Of a stretch of 54,227 bases of DNA, positions 36,596 through 46,177 are shown piece after piece (positions within the stretch are counted from its first letter, which is position 1; each line of letters starts with the position of its first letter). Source of the stretch: a virus; the IMG/VR virus record IMGVR_UViG_3300032249_000551, positions 1 through 54,227 of that record; one strand, 5' to 3'. The translations under genes were made by a program, and so were the position numbers. The notes beneath the pieces were generated by a model. That model made no database searches. It saw only the letters and a program-made list of their open reading frames with translations, and was not told the origin of the DNA.

Positions 36596-37631
36596 CAATT
36601 GCCAATGGTGCTGCATCTGATGAAAGTACCGCTGCTTGTATAGCTTCTTTAAGGTCAACTTCTTCACGGATGCTTGCAATGACAGACTCAATACCCTGCC
36701 ACTTACGCTCACCGTGATAAAACCAACCACCTTTGCGTTCAATAACTCCCATGATTACACCGAGAGAGGCAATTTCTTTAGCGAAATCAAACTCCCCAGG
36801 TTCACAGGCGCCACCTGGCGCAAAGTAGAAATCAAAGTATGCAACACGCTGTGGTGGTGCAGTCTTGTTCTTTAATGTACGAACAACAATTTGTTGCCCT
36901 ACTCGTACTTTGTTTGTTCCTGAACCAATTTCAATCCATTCCTTACGACGTACTTCGCAACGAGTAAAGAACGCATAGTTCTTTCCTTCTCCTCCAGGAG
37001 TTGTGCGGGGGTCACCATGCATTACGCCGATTTTCATTCGGTACTGGTTGATAATCAACCCAAGAACAGGACGCTCATCTTCAGTTAGAGAACGTTTCAT
37101 TGCTGTACCAACTACACGAAAAAACTTGTTTGTAAGAAGTGCTCCACGACCAACGGTTGCCTCACTCATATCTTTTTCCATCTCTGGCATTGGAGACAGT
37201 GCTGGCAGTGAATCAATAACAATTGCGTCTACAGACTTGGACTCAGCAAACTCAATGACTGCTTGGTATGCCTCCTCCATAATAGAGGTTTCAATAACAA
37301 TAACGCGAGACGTGTCTACGCCACACATTACTGCATACTCTGGCACCCATTGCTCAGCAGCTACCCAAACAGTTGTGTAGTCAGGGTTCAGTGCTTGATT
37401 CGCTGCAATAGTTTTAAGAGCGAGAGCTGTCTTGCCGTGCGACGGTTCCCCAATAAGTTCGTTCCATTGATTCCCAGGGAAACCACCGCCCAGTACAAAA
37501 TCAAGGGTAGTAGAGCCACTAGTAATACGAGGGATGATATCACTACGAATATCCGACGCCATAACAACAACGTCACCTTTAAACTTTTTGTTAAGTTGTG
37601 CAATAAGTTTGCGTGCTTCAGCATTTATCAA
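36585..37631 (-). CDS. recA: RecA-family recombinase
   Basis: 348 residues. Walker A GEPSHGKTALAL (about 61-72), Walker B VDAIVIDSLPALSP, conserved Gln region LIINQYR, and loop TTPGGEGKNYAFFTRCEVRR. Length matches bacterial RecA (about 340-350). Catalyses strand exchange; with RuvC and Cas4-like genes it forms a recombination module. ATGA-type coupling to the zinc-ribbon gene upstream. Confidence 0.85.
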   Translation of the reverse strand: MINAEARKLIAQLNKKFKGDVVVMASDIRSDIIPRITSGSTTLDFVLGGGFPGNQWNELIGEPSHGKTALALKTIAANQALNPDYTTVWVAAEQWVPEYAVMCGVDTSRVIVIETSIMEEAYQAVIEFAESKSVDAIVIDSLPALSPMPEMEKDMSEATVGRGALLTNKFFRVVGTAMKRSLTEDERPVLGLIINQYRMKIGVMHGDPRTTPGGEGKNYAFFTRCEVRRKEWIEIGSGTNKVRVGQQIVVRTLKNKTAPPQRVAYFDFYFAPGGACEPGEFDFAKEIASLGVIMGVIERKGGWFYHGERKWQGIESVIASIREEVDLKEAIQAAVLSSDAAPLAIDED

Positions 37632-38002
37632 TTTACTCTCCCAATAATTCCCTGTGGATTCCAGTTACTTTGAACATCATTACCTTGCGCAGATTTTGCA
37701 CTGCCTTCTACTTTGGCTCCAGTCAATGAGCCGTAACGACTGCCTGCTTGTGTTATTGGATATCCACAGTCGTAACATCTGGCTGCAGCGTTCTGTACTG
37801 CCATGTAGTTGTTGCCACCGCACTCAGGACAAGATTGAGTTTGACTTGCGCTTTGTGCTTTAGAAAGCGGTTGAGTGTATGCGGGTTGTGGCATTGGAGC
37901 CATCGGCTGTTGTGATGGTGGCATTGGTACATCTGCAGGGCGAGCAACAGGCTGTGCAGGTTGCGCTCCCAGTTGTTTAGCCCACCAGTCGGCACTACTC
38001 AT
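37628..38002 (-). CDS. Zinc-ribbon Pro/Gln-rich protein
   Basis: 124 residues from ATG 38002 (ATGA with the polymerase stop). N-terminus MSSADWWAKQLGAQPAQPVA, then a Pro/Gln-rich linker, then SCPECGGNNYMAVQ...CYDCGYPI (C-x2-C/C-x2-C ribbon), then a polar tail. Possibly a helper of PolA or RecA, between which it lies. Not recognised. Confidence 0.55.
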   Translation of the reverse strand: MSSADWWAKQLGAQPAQPVARPADVPMPPSQQPMAPMPQPAYTQPLSKAQSASQTQSCPECGGNNYMAVQNAAARCYDCGYPITQAGSRYGSLTGAKVEGSAKSAQGNDVQSNWNPQGIIGRVN

Positions 38003-39999
38003 TTTGCTTCTCCCCACTTGTCTACAATCTTTACTTCAGCAATTAAAGGAACTGTAATTTCTTGCAAGTTAATTCCTTCCATAGATAACCGAATGGCTTC
38101 GGCTGTCTCTTCTGCTAAATCTTCACGTGCAACTGTAACGAGTTCGTCGTGCACCGTCAACACCACATTAACATCTGGTTCGTCTATAAAACAAGAATGT
38201 GCTCTAACAATGGCAAGTTTCATCAAATCTGCTGCAGAACCTTGAATAACAGTGTTAAATGCTTGTCGGTCTGCTCTGCTACGGAGCCCTTTGTCTGTGG
38301 ACTTTAGGTCAGGGATGTAACGACGGCGACCAAAAACAGTCTCTACGAAAGGGGTTGGAGATTGTTGACTAGCTAATCGTGTTACCTTTGCTTTGTACTT
38401 AGCAATGTCGTTAAATCTTTCAGTGAAATCATTAAGAAGTTTTCTTGCTGCGTCCACAGTTAGCCCAAGAGACGAAGCAATTTTGTCAGGGCCTACACCG
38501 TAGGTCATAGCTAACACCAATACTTTACCTGCTTTACGGTCAAGTCCAACTGTGTCACCAATAGTTGTGTAAATGTCTTTACCATTTAAATAGTTGTCCA
38601 TCATAATTGGGTCGTTAGAGAATGAAGCAACAATACGAGGTTCAATCTGAGAGTAATCAGCAACTACTAACTTATAGCCTGGAGGTGCTACAAAGAGATT
38701 ACGAATAAGCTTTCCATACTGACCACTGCTTGGAATATTCTGTAGATTTGGGTCACTGCTGGAGAAACGTCCTGTCTCTGCTCCGTGTGACTTAAAGCTT
38801 GTGTGTACTTTGCCGTTAATTAAAAGCGATTTCTTTTCAAGAATACGTGACTTACCTGCGTTAGTACGAACAATGTCTCCACCTAAGTACGGCATTACAT
38901 ATGTAGTCATAAGCTTATTTAAATCTTGATACTCAAGAATTGCATCAACCAACTCATCTTTAGCGCGATAAAACTCTAGTGCCTCTGATGAAACAGAATA
39001 CTGATTAATAGTTAACGGCAATCTTGCAGCTAACATATCTTGCCCTTTAGTAGTCAGAGCAATCTTAATCTTAATGTTAGGAGTAATGCCACGACCACCT
39101 TCTTCTTTAGGTGAGAACAATATCTTTTGTTTTTCTTGCACCGAGTTCATTGGGAATGGTTTTCCTGCAAGCCTATACGCACGAGCAACTGCGGCATCAA
39201 TATCTATTTCAAGGCGTTTTTTTAAATTAGTTAACTCTTCAACGTCAACAGTTGCTCCAGCTAACTCCATATCACATAAAGCGCCAACAATATCCATCTC
39301 TAGTCCCCATACACGGGCAAGACTTCCCGTTAATTTAGGGGCTAACTCTTTATACAACTTCCAAGTAACCTCGGAGTCAAACCCTGAATAGTGTGCTACC
39401 TCTGAAAAAGAATGGACCTCAACCATTGCTCCAATACCTTTTTCAACTTTAATCTTTAAATACTTTTCAGAGCAATCTTTTAATCCAAGCTTTCCACGAT
39501 TACGATTATCAATAACAAATGCAGCCATCAAAGTGTCAAAGAAAGGTTTTTTAGGTACTACGCCTCGGTAATACTTAGCAATTGATTTAAGGTCAAACTT
39601 TATGTTATGACCAACCTTTAACTGGTCACTAAAGAACAAAGGTTTTAAGGCTTTAAACACATCTCCAGGTAACAACTGCTCTGGTGGCGCATCAAATACT
39701 GGAGTCCACTTAGCTTGGTTCTTTGAGTAGTCTGTTTCTTTTAGCTCTTTACCTGCAGCAACTTTCTTTTGACCACTTAGAAGCAACTCTTTATCCCAGT
39801 GTAAGAAGTCACCATTTGGGTGCCCCATAGGGATTACATCAGTACGACCTTCAGTAGCTAATGACAGCCACAACACATCATTTACAACAGGTTGGATTCT
39901 ATTTTCTCCAACTGTTTCCACGTCAAATGCAAAACCATCTACCTTGGAGTAAAACTCAACAAGTTCTTCAAGCTGTTTCTTAGTTGTAATTATGTTCAT
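37999..39999 (-). CDS. polA: DNA polymerase I-family polymerase with 3'-5' exonuclease
   Basis: 666 residues. N-terminal DEDDy-type 3'-5' exonuclease: FAFDVETVG (about 24-32), GHNIKFDLKSIA, HYSGFDSEVTW. Polymerase motifs: ETGRFSSSDPNLQNIP, motif A VVADYSQIEPRIV (about 443-455), motif B RADRQAFNTVIQGSAADL, motif C VVLTVHDELV (about 612-621). No 5'-3' exonuclease domain. Phage replicative polymerase; preceded by a perfect 14-bp hairpin at 40022-40060. Confidence 0.9.
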   Translation of the reverse strand: MNIITTKKQLEELVEFYSKVDGFAFDVETVGENRIQPVVNDVLWLSLATEGRTDVIPMGHPNGDFLHWDKELLLSGQKKVAAGKELKETDYSKNQAKWTPVFDAPPEQLLPGDVFKALKPLFFSDQLKVGHNIKFDLKSIAKYYRGVVPKKPFFDTLMAAFVIDNRNRGKLGLKDCSEKYLKIKVEKGIGAMVEVHSFSEVAHYSGFDSEVTWKLYKELAPKLTGSLARVWGLEMDIVGALCDMELAGATVDVEELTNLKKRLEIDIDAAVARAYRLAGKPFPMNSVQEKQKILFSPKEEGGRGITPNIKIKIALTTKGQDMLAARLPLTINQYSVSSEALEFYRAKDELVDAILEYQDLNKLMTTYVMPYLGGDIVRTNAGKSRILEKKSLLINGKVHTSFKSHGAETGRFSSSDPNLQNIPSSGQYGKLIRNLFVAPPGYKLVVADYSQIEPRIVASFSNDPIMMDNYLNGKDIYTTIGDTVGLDRKAGKVLVLAMTYGVGPDKIASSLGLTVDAARKLLNDFTERFNDIAKYKAKVTRLASQQSPTPFVETVFGRRRYIPDLKSTDKGLRSRADRQAFNTVIQGSAADLMKLAIVRAHSCFIDEPDVNVVLTVHDELVTVAREDLAEETAEAIRLSMEGINLQEITVPLIAEVKIVDKWGEAK

Positions 40000-40021
40000 T
40001 TAATACCCCTCAAATTAGTGT

Positions 40022-40060
40022 GTAGTAGGGGCCTGGAAACGGAAGACAGGCCCCTACTAC
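40022..40060. other. Perfect 14-bp hairpin upstream of polA
   Basis: GTAGTAGGGGCCTG (40022-40035) and its exact complement (40047-40060), 11-base loop. It lies between the SSB-like stop (40071) and the polA ATG (39999). No T-tract follows in the leftward direction, so it could be an mRNA processing/stability element, an attenuator or an operator. Confidence 0.6.
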
Positions 40061-40070
40061 TGTGGAAGTT

Positions 40071-40721
40071 TTACGCTATTGAACGTGCGATTTCAAGAAG
40101 TTCAGAGCGAGGGGTCTCTCGGACTACTTCGTCTGCTGTAAATAATTCAGCAGATGCAATCTGTTCGTTAACGTTTTCAAGGTCTAACTTCCACTCCTCG
40201 GCAAGGTCACGACCACGTACATAGTTGAGGGTGTACTGTGTCGTTGGGCCTGTTCCCATGCGAGAAATTTCCCAGAACTCACGGTCAAGTGGTCCCTTAC
40301 GCTCATCGTCATGAGCTTTCTTAATCTGACGAGCCAATGATGGTGGAGCAGTTAAAACCTGCACACCTGTAGTCTCGCCAACAATAACGAGAATGTTAAA
40401 AGCAAATTTGCCACGAGGCTTATCCCCAAGGATGTCGCAAAGTGGGCATGTGTCTCCGATACAAACAAAGGACTTCTTGCCCTTTGGACGTTCAATCCAG
40501 TGCTGCTCGTAAGTAGCGAATGGACGGTCTTGGAGGAACTTGATGAGCTGTGGCTCATCTGAGAAACGGAAATCAGTTGGGAACTCTGAGTTGTCTGTCT
40601 TTAACAGAGCATCTACTGCATCCCAACCTTCTTGTACGGTTGTTCCAACCTTTGGCTGGATTGTTTCGCTGTCTTCAGCGAGGTATGTGTCAGCATCAAC
40701 TGACGGTTTTGCAATCGGCAT
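40071..40721 (-). CDS. ssDNA-binding-like protein
   Basis: 216 residues. SFVCIGDTCPLCDILGDKPRGKFAFNILVIV and GTGPTTQYTLNYV match the actinophage ssDNA-binding pattern (G-D-x-CPLC-D-x-x...(K/R)-x-x-FN-V-(I/V) ... G-x-G-x-x-T-x-Y-x-V). An acidic tail is expected of SSBs; here the C-terminus is mixed. Position just upstream of polA in the replication block supports the role. Confidence 0.6.
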   Translation of the reverse strand: MPIAKPSVDADTYLAEDSETIQPKVGTTVQEGWDAVDALLKTDNSEFPTDFRFSDEPQLIKFLQDRPFATYEQHWIERPKGKKSFVCIGDTCPLCDILGDKPRGKFAFNILVIVGETTGVQVLTAPPSLARQIKKAHDDERKGPLDREFWEISRMGTGPTTQYTLNYVRGRDLAEEWKLDLENVNEQIASAELFTADEVVRETPRSELLEIARSIA

Positions 40722-40743
40722 TTGGTTCCTTTGGTAATGAGGC

Positions 40744-41220
40744 CTAACGGCTCTCGGTGGATGTGATGTCCTTCCAGCGGCTAATTAGTGCCTCTGTAAG
40801 GTCTTCGTGCTGGCCCCACTCTACACGAGCAGTGCCTATCAAGCCTCTCTTGGCGAACTCGTCAACAGTGGCTTCAATCAGCGCTCTAGTATACACCCGA
40901 TTGCCACCAGTTTTCTTACCGCCAAGTGTTTTGGCACGAAGTCTGTATGGCGCTCTGGGGATGTAACCTTTGCGTTCCCATAGACGAATAGTCACAATTT
41001 GCTTTTCCAACGCTAGTGCTAATGCACCGATTGTAAAGACCTCTGTATCTTCTCCGCCTAATCGTTTAATGATTGGGTTTGCATCCCAGCCATTTGTTTC
41101 TCCCGCCTTACGACGAGAAACCTTTGGGTCCGCCTCACGGCGTTTCTTCTTGGAGCCAGGGATGTACTCTAAATCGGCAAATGCCTTTTCAATTTCGTCC
41201 TGCCCTCTTAGTCCAGCCAT
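40744..41220 (-). CDS. MerR-like helix-turn-helix protein
   Basis: 158 residues. EVFTIGALALALEKQIVTIRLWERKGYIPRAP (about 60-91) is a MerR-type HTH with the R-x-WERKG-x-IP signature; the rest is basic. Likely binds phage DNA to regulate the replication block or helps initiation. No C-terminal effector domain. Not further assignable. Confidence 0.65.
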   Translation of the reverse strand: MAGLRGQDEIEKAFADLEYIPGSKKKRREADPKVSRRKAGETNGWDANPIIKRLGGEDTEVFTIGALALALEKQIVTIRLWERKGYIPRAPYRLRAKTLGGKKTGGNRVYTRALIEATVDEFAKRGLIGTARVEWGQHEDLTEALISRWKDITSTESR

Positions 41221-41221
41221 G

Positions 41222-41659
41222 TTACTTCTTCAGCACCAATGCCCAAGTAATTGATTGTGGATACATGTCATCTACTTCTTCTTCAGTAAGCACATCTTCG
41301 TAGAGAGCAGCCATAAGAGCGTCTTCATCTACAACACGGATTGTTTTATACAGAACATCTTCAAGTCCATGTTTAATAATAATCTCTTCTGCTAGTGCCT
41401 CATCAATTTTGCGAGATACACGGCGTTGTTTAACTACTGAGGAGTAACCTTCTACTTCTTCTGGAAGTTCAATAACAACATTACCTTTGTCATCTTCTTC
41501 GCCAATTTCATCAAGGTTCTCAAACAACAATGCACGAAGTGCTTTCTGTTCTTTTTCTAAATAATCTAATTGTGCTTTTAAAAAAGCATACTTTTTAGTG
41601 CGAGAAATTAAATCGTTCTCGTCAGAAAAACGTGGTTCTTCATTTTTTACTCTTGCCAT
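41222..41659 (-). CDS. Hypothetical acidic coiled-coil protein
   Basis: 145 residues. The N-terminal half forms a coiled coil (KYAFLKAQLDYLEKEQKALR), then an acidic region with VVKQRRVSRKIDEALAEEII. Between the helicase and the MerR-like gene, coupled to both. Not recognised. Confidence 0.5.
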   Translation of the reverse strand: MARVKNEEPRFSDENDLISRTKKYAFLKAQLDYLEKEQKALRALLFENLDEIGEEDDKGNVVIELPEEVEGYSSVVKQRRVSRKIDEALAEEIIIKHGLEDVLYKTIRVVDEDALMAALYEDVLTEEEVDDMYPQSITWALVLKK

Positions 41660-43287
41660 TATTCCCCCTTTAAGAAATTCAAAAGACTTCCTACTGTTAA
41701 GTCTACACCGCCTTTTACATTAATGCCAGTTCCATCCATAACAGCGTCTGCTACAGCGTTTTTTTGCATTAACATTTGGTGTTGTCGTTCTTCAATAGAG
41801 TTTAACACGAGGAAGTCTTGTATGACAACATGGGACCACTCACTAGAAGCACGACGAATTCTAGAGTTACGTTGAACGGCTGTGCCAGAAGACCAGGGTA
41901 AGTCAAAGTTAACCAGTAAGTTTGCTTGAGGTAGGTCTACTCCGTAGCCGCCTGCATCAGACGATACAAGTACCCTAACTTCTTTAGAGGTTTGAAAAGA
42001 AGTTTTAGATTCTTCTTTTTCTTTTGCGTTTAGCAGTCCTGAGTAGAGAGTGCTAACTATCTTCTTTGCCGTAAGTGCTTCTTGGATAAGGGGAAGCATA
42101 CCTAAGTAGCAAGTAAAGATAACAACCTTATGGTCTTCGTTTGCTTCTATGTGTTCTACTACATAGTTTATTACAGCGTCTAGCTTCGGAGATTTCGTCG
42201 CCTTTGCAAGAGCTCCAGAAGCTTCAAGACCAGCCACGTAAACACTGCCGCCTTTAGAACCTTCAAGGTTGACTTTTTCACCATCAATCTCCTGCCATCC
42301 ATTATGAAACTTAGTTGAACTTTCAACTAAAAGCTGTGGGGAATCACATAACATCCTTAAAGAAGTTATCTTAGACATTATGGAACCACGTATCTTATCA
42401 GCTGGTCCTCCTGCTTTGTGGCCTTGTCCATAGTGGGCGTCTAAAGAAAAGGAACCCCCTAGCAGCTCTTGTGCATCCATAAGCTCTTGTATCAAGTCTG
42501 AAGAAATCTTGGCATAAAGTTCTGCGCCAGCTTTGTCTAGTGGTATTAGGTACGGTTCTAAGTGGATTGTCTCAGGCAAGTATGGGGACACATCTGGGTC
42601 TTTCTGAGTCTTTCGTACGGCAACCTGTTTCATTTTCTCATGGAAGATGGGTAGGTTTCGGTAGCGCTGTACTCCACCAAAATGGTTACGCACTATAAAG
42701 GTCTGGTCAAACAAATCAAAGCGTCCAAGAACGGTTGAATCAACAAACTGCATAATGCTGTATAACTCTTCTGGGCGCCCGTTCTCAATTGGCGTACCTG
42801 TTAAAGCAAAACGAATAGGTACCTTACGTGCAAGTTCTTTAACTTTTTTTGAACGTTGAGAACGAAAACTTTTAATGGCAGTTGCTTCGTCGCAAACTAC
42901 TGCACCCCACTCATAGTCTTTAATAATGTCCCAATCAGCAACGATAGTTTCGTAGTTAGCAATAATGTAACCAGTGTGGTCTTCCCACGTCATATCTCGT
43001 TCCCAACGGATGTAACGGGTTCCTTTAGAGCCATCAATTACGGAAGAGTAATCATCTGAAAACTTGTTAATTTCTTTTTGCCATTGGTACTTCAAGCTAG
43101 ACAGAGCAATGACGAGTGTTGGCTTCGTTAACTCTCCGTCTTCTTTTAGTTTTTCTAACGCTGCAATAGTCATACAGGTTTTTCCTAAACCCATCTCATA
43201 AGCAACAAGCATTTTTTGACGAGAAGCCATTTTGGTAACGTCGTCTACTTGATACGGTTTTAACTCACCTTTGAACATCTGGGTCAT
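41659..43287 (-). CDS. SNF2-family DNA helicase/translocase
   Basis: 542 residues. Motif I AYEMGLGKTCMTIAAL (about 27-42), Ia LVIALSSLKYQW, II VVCDEATAIK (about 129-138), III FALTGTPIENG, V/VI VLVSSDAGGYGVDLPQANLL and QRNSRIRRAS. This is the full SWI2/SNF2 motif set common in phage replication blocks, where the enzyme likely remodels DNA-protein complexes or assists recombination. Overlaps the zinc gene upstream by 23 bases. Confidence 0.85.
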   Translation of the reverse strand: MTQMFKGELKPYQVDDVTKMASRQKMLVAYEMGLGKTCMTIAALEKLKEDGELTKPTLVIALSSLKYQWQKEINKFSDDYSSVIDGSKGTRYIRWERDMTWEDHTGYIIANYETIVADWDIIKDYEWGAVVCDEATAIKSFRSQRSKKVKELARKVPIRFALTGTPIENGRPEELYSIMQFVDSTVLGRFDLFDQTFIVRNHFGGVQRYRNLPIFHEKMKQVAVRKTQKDPDVSPYLPETIHLEPYLIPLDKAGAELYAKISSDLIQELMDAQELLGGSFSLDAHYGQGHKAGGPADKIRGSIMSKITSLRMLCDSPQLLVESSTKFHNGWQEIDGEKVNLEGSKGGSVYVAGLEASGALAKATKSPKLDAVINYVVEHIEANEDHKVVIFTCYLGMLPLIQEALTAKKIVSTLYSGLLNAKEKEESKTSFQTSKEVRVLVSSDAGGYGVDLPQANLLVNFDLPWSSGTAVQRNSRIRRASSEWSHVVIQDFLVLNSIEERQHQMLMQKNAVADAVMDGTGINVKGGVDLTVGSLLNFLKGE

Positions 43288-43450
43288 CCACTGGGCAGGG
43301 AACTGTCAGTAAAGTTCCGCAGTCGTCACACTCTCCATCAACAAACCATAGAGAAATGTCGTAATCTTCAAACATCGCTTTAATATTAAATATTAAATGA
43401 CCACACAAAGGACAAGCATGTGTTGGAACTCCTCGTGCATCTAATGCCAT
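43265..43450 (-). CDS. Zinc-ribbon small protein
   Basis: 61 residues: ACPLCGHLIFN and GECDDCGTLLTVPC give a C-x2-C / C-x2-C ribbon (Cys13/16, Cys41/44). Overlaps the primase stop (10 bases) and the helicase start (23 bases), so it is co-translated with both. Possibly an adaptor of the replisome; not recognised. Confidence 0.6.
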   Translation of the reverse strand: MALDARGVPTHACPLCGHLIFNIKAMFEDYDISLWFVDGECDDCGTLLTVPCPVDDPDVQR

Positions 43451-44379
43451 ACGTAAGCTGCTTTTCCATAAATCATGTCACGAGCAGTATCAATGCCTTG
43501 ACGAATCTCTTGCTCTGTCATGTCTCCTGGGTCCTTAACATCAATTCCTGTGTAGTTGAAGTAGGCCAATTCAATACCATATTTGCGAGCAAAACCACGC
43601 ATAAGTTCATTGGCATGTATTCCAGCATCGTCCTTATCAAATGCTGCAATTACTTTGTTGGCTCTACGCATAATCTTCGCTTGTTCTTCGCTTATGATGG
43701 CGCCGTAAGTTGAGATTGCACCTTCAACCCCTGCTGAAGCAAGGCGTGCCACATCTAGTGGGGACTCAACGACAACAAGAGTCTCCGTGCTCATTACCTC
43801 TACACCAAAGACGGTTCTAGATTTCTTAACACCTTGCGGCTGGTTACGGAAGAAACGACCACGTGCACCTTTTTCTTGCCATCCCCATAGAGAGTAATCG
43901 TTAGGGTCACGGATTGGGACAATCCAGGCTTCGTTATTAACATCCCATAGGACTCCGTGATGCTTTGCTGCTTCTGCACTGATGAACCTCTTTCGTAGTT
44001 CTTTCTCTGGTGGCTCTGTATAGACAGCAAGACGAGCCTCTGACATCGCTATTGGTTCTTCAATGGTGACATACTGTGGCAATTCACGGATACGCTTTAA
44101 CAGTACATCAACATCAAGCTCTGCACTAGAAGTTACATAATCTTTTGCATCAAAATAATCAATGCCCTTGATGTCTGCAACCAACGTATACACGTTGCCT
44201 TTGTAACCACAGGAGAAGCAGATGTGTGCTCCAGTTACGGAGTTAATCCACCACGACGGATTGTGGTCTTCTTTTCCAGTGCGAGCTTTGTGCATTGGAC
44301 ATAGCCCTTGTACCTCTTCACCTCTCTGAGAAACAAGGGGTATATCTAATGAAAGTAAAACTTTTTCTACATCAACCAT
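43441..44379 (-). CDS. dnaG: DnaG-like primase (CHC2 zinc finger + TOPRIM)
   Basis: 312 residues from ATG 44379 (an in-frame GTG lies at 44406). N-terminal zinc finger GLCPMHKARTG...HICFSCGYKG, then TOPRIM motifs VVVESPLDVARL (Glu) and AFDKDDAGIHAN (D-x-D). Shorter than host DnaG and lacks its C-terminal helicase-binding domain. Makes RNA primers, probably with the DnaB-like helicase encoded just upstream (8-base overlap). Confidence 0.8.
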   Translation of the reverse strand: MVDVEKVLLSLDIPLVSQRGEEVQGLCPMHKARTGKEDHNPSWWINSVTGAHICFSCGYKGNVYTLVADIKGIDYFDAKDYVTSSAELDVDVLLKRIRELPQYVTIEEPIAMSEARLAVYTEPPEKELRKRFISAEAAKHHGVLWDVNNEAWIVPIRDPNDYSLWGWQEKGARGRFFRNQPQGVKKSRTVFGVEVMSTETLVVVESPLDVARLASAGVEGAISTYGAIISEEQAKIMRRANKVIAAFDKDDAGIHANELMRGFARKYGIELAYFNYTGIDVKDPGDMTEQEIRQGIDTARDMIYGKAAYVWH

Positions 44380-45625
44380 TGTTATCCCAGTTAGAGCAGA
44401 ACTCACAGCTCATCATCGCTGACTCATCGTGGAAGCAACCTGTCTCCCATTTCCAGGTAAGGGATGTCTCTTTAGGTGGGCAGTTACGGGAAGCAACAAC
44501 TTTTAATAAACGAATGGAATCATCTTCTTCTACAGGTTCTAGACCCAAAATAACATCTGAGTCTTGGAAGAAGGAAGATGAGTACCCAATAGAGTCTGCA
44601 GTAACTTTTCCAGCACGCATCTTCCAAAGCAAAGTCTGAGTAGTAATAACAATTGGCTTATCAATCTTCTGCGCTAAGCGCTTTAGAGCACGAGTGATGT
44701 TAGTAATTGCTTGAGGCGTATTCATCTCACCAGTTAAATCATCAAGCATCAAATACACACCGTCTACAAAAACAATGTCTGGCTTTAACTGCTCAATCTT
44801 TGCTGACAAAGACGAGACCGTAATACCGTTTACTGCATCTACTAGATGGAATGGGTGCTCTGTCTCCATAGTGTTAAGCATGTCAATATAACGGGCTTCT
44901 TCTTTCGGTAAAAGCTTTCCACGTCGTAATCGTCCGTGGTCAATATGTGAGCGCATTGCGTCGTGACGCTGTTGTTGCTCATGATTGTTCATTTCAAAAG
45001 ATTGAAACATAGGAGTCTTACCTAGTTTGTGAATGTTAATAGCAACCTGCAATGCAACCTGAGACTTACCTGTCTTAGGTGGAGCAATGATTGTAACTAA
45101 CTGACCGCCCTGTAATCCTGCAGTTGCTTCATCAATATCTTTAAACCCTGTCGGTATACCTAAGAACTCTTGGTTCTGAATTGCTTGGTACTCCTTGTAA
45201 CGTTCTTCTGTATTCTTAGTTAAATCAATCTCATGTGTTCCTAAAACGCCTTGCTCATTAACTTTAGAAACAGTTTGTTCCATAGCAAGTATTGCAGCGT
45301 TGTGATTGTTGTCCTGTAACTGCTCAACCGCACTCTCTAAACCCTGTCGTGTGAGCATACGACGGCGAAAATCCACCATCGTGTCCAGCAAGTAATCCAT
45401 GCTGTCTTCAACATTAAGAACTTTGTAGTTTGGGTAATGGTCAAGAACAGTTGTTGCCGTAGGCACTTCGCTGTACTCGCTGTAGTGCTTACGTACAAAC
45501 GCCCAAACTTTCTTGTTGTCGTCGTCTAAGAACCAGACATCTGTTATACCGCGTTGAAGTACAGGGGTAATCTCACGTTCCTTGATTACCTTGCTAACTA
45601 GTCTGTGTTCGTTATCTGCTGCCAA
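44372..45625 (-). CDS. dnaB: Replicative DnaB-like helicase
   Basis: 417 residues, TTG start at 45625 next to the upstream stop. N-terminal helical domain; RecA-like motor with Walker A IIAPPKTGKSQVAL (about 178-191), PMFQSFEMN, Walker B DIVFVDGVYLM, and VITTQTLLW. This is the DnaB/gp4D-like family. The C-terminal CHDE-x-x-MSCEFCSNW-type tail (CFHDESAMMSCEFCSNWDNN) is Cys-rich, an unusual addition. It should unwind the fork and bind the primase. Confidence 0.85.
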   Translation of the reverse strand: MAADNEHRLVSKVIKEREITPVLQRGITDVWFLDDDNKKVWAFVRKHYSEYSEVPTATTVLDHYPNYKVLNVEDSMDYLLDTMVDFRRRMLTRQGLESAVEQLQDNNHNAAILAMEQTVSKVNEQGVLGTHEIDLTKNTEERYKEYQAIQNQEFLGIPTGFKDIDEATAGLQGGQLVTIIAPPKTGKSQVALQVAINIHKLGKTPMFQSFEMNNHEQQQRHDAMRSHIDHGRLRRGKLLPKEEARYIDMLNTMETEHPFHLVDAVNGITVSSLSAKIEQLKPDIVFVDGVYLMLDDLTGEMNTPQAITNITRALKRLAQKIDKPIVITTQTLLWKMRAGKVTADSIGYSSSFFQDSDVILGLEPVEEDDSIRLLKVVASRNCPPKETSLTWKWETGCFHDESAMMSCEFCSNWDNNG

Positions 45626-45742
45626 TTACTTCCACCGCTCCCCACATGTTTGACACTGTAAAAAAGAGTTACCGTTTACCCAAAGACGTGCAATGTCATT
45701 TGAACGACACATCGGACAATTAGTGTTTGCAATACTGAACAT
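45626..45742 (-). CDS. 38-residue zinc-ribbon microprotein
   Basis: ATG 45742 behind GAGGGAGG. MFSIANTNCPMCRSNDIARL then LQCQTCGERWK: C-x2-C/C-x2-C ribbon like the zinc modules of RNA polymerase or primase partners. Its stop abuts the helicase TTG start, whose ribosome-binding region it encodes. Function unknown. Confidence 0.55.
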   Translation of the reverse strand: MFSIANTNCPMCRSNDIARLWVNGNSFLQCQTCGERWK

Positions 45743-45760
45743 AGCGCCCTCCCTCAAGGA

Positions 45761-46177
45761 CTAGATATTATCTAACTGTACCCCTGCAGAGCCATACATA
45801 GCGACTCGGCCTGGAACATCTATTACAGCCTTAAGATTAGCACGGTATGGCAGAGCTCCTACCAGCTCATGTGGGTCCTCGTAGAGTTGCCAGTAGTTGA
45901 ATGGGTTGACAACCCTGCGCTCAAGTTTTTCAAAGGCTTTATCAAGTAGTTCTTCTGTCCAGCCTTCGCTTTCAAAGCCAGCTAGCTCTAAAGAAAATGC
46001 GTAGTTGTTAGACAGGTGCCACAGCTTGTTAGCTGCAAGTAAGTCAATCTCTCCGATTGCAAAAGAAGTCTTCTTTACCAAAAGACGTTTAGAGACTTCT
46101 TCTTTTAGTTTCAGTGTGACGTCTGTCACACACACAACTTGCGGAGAGGAGACGTTGGAAATGTCTCCGTTTTTCAT
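45761..46177 (-). CDS. Hypothetical protein in the replication operon
   Basis: 138 residues, alpha/beta-like (SPQVVCVTDVTLKLKEEVSK; NYAFSLELAGFESEGWTEEL; VGALPYRANLKAVIDVPG). ATGA overlap with the SWIM-like gene. Not recognised. Confidence 0.5.
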   Translation of the reverse strand: MKNGDISNVSSPQVVCVTDVTLKLKEEVSKRLLVKKTSFAIGEIDLLAANKLWHLSNNYAFSLELAGFESEGWTEELLDKAFEKLERRVVNPFNYWQLYEDPHELVGALPYRANLKAVIDVPGRVAMYGSAGVQLDNI

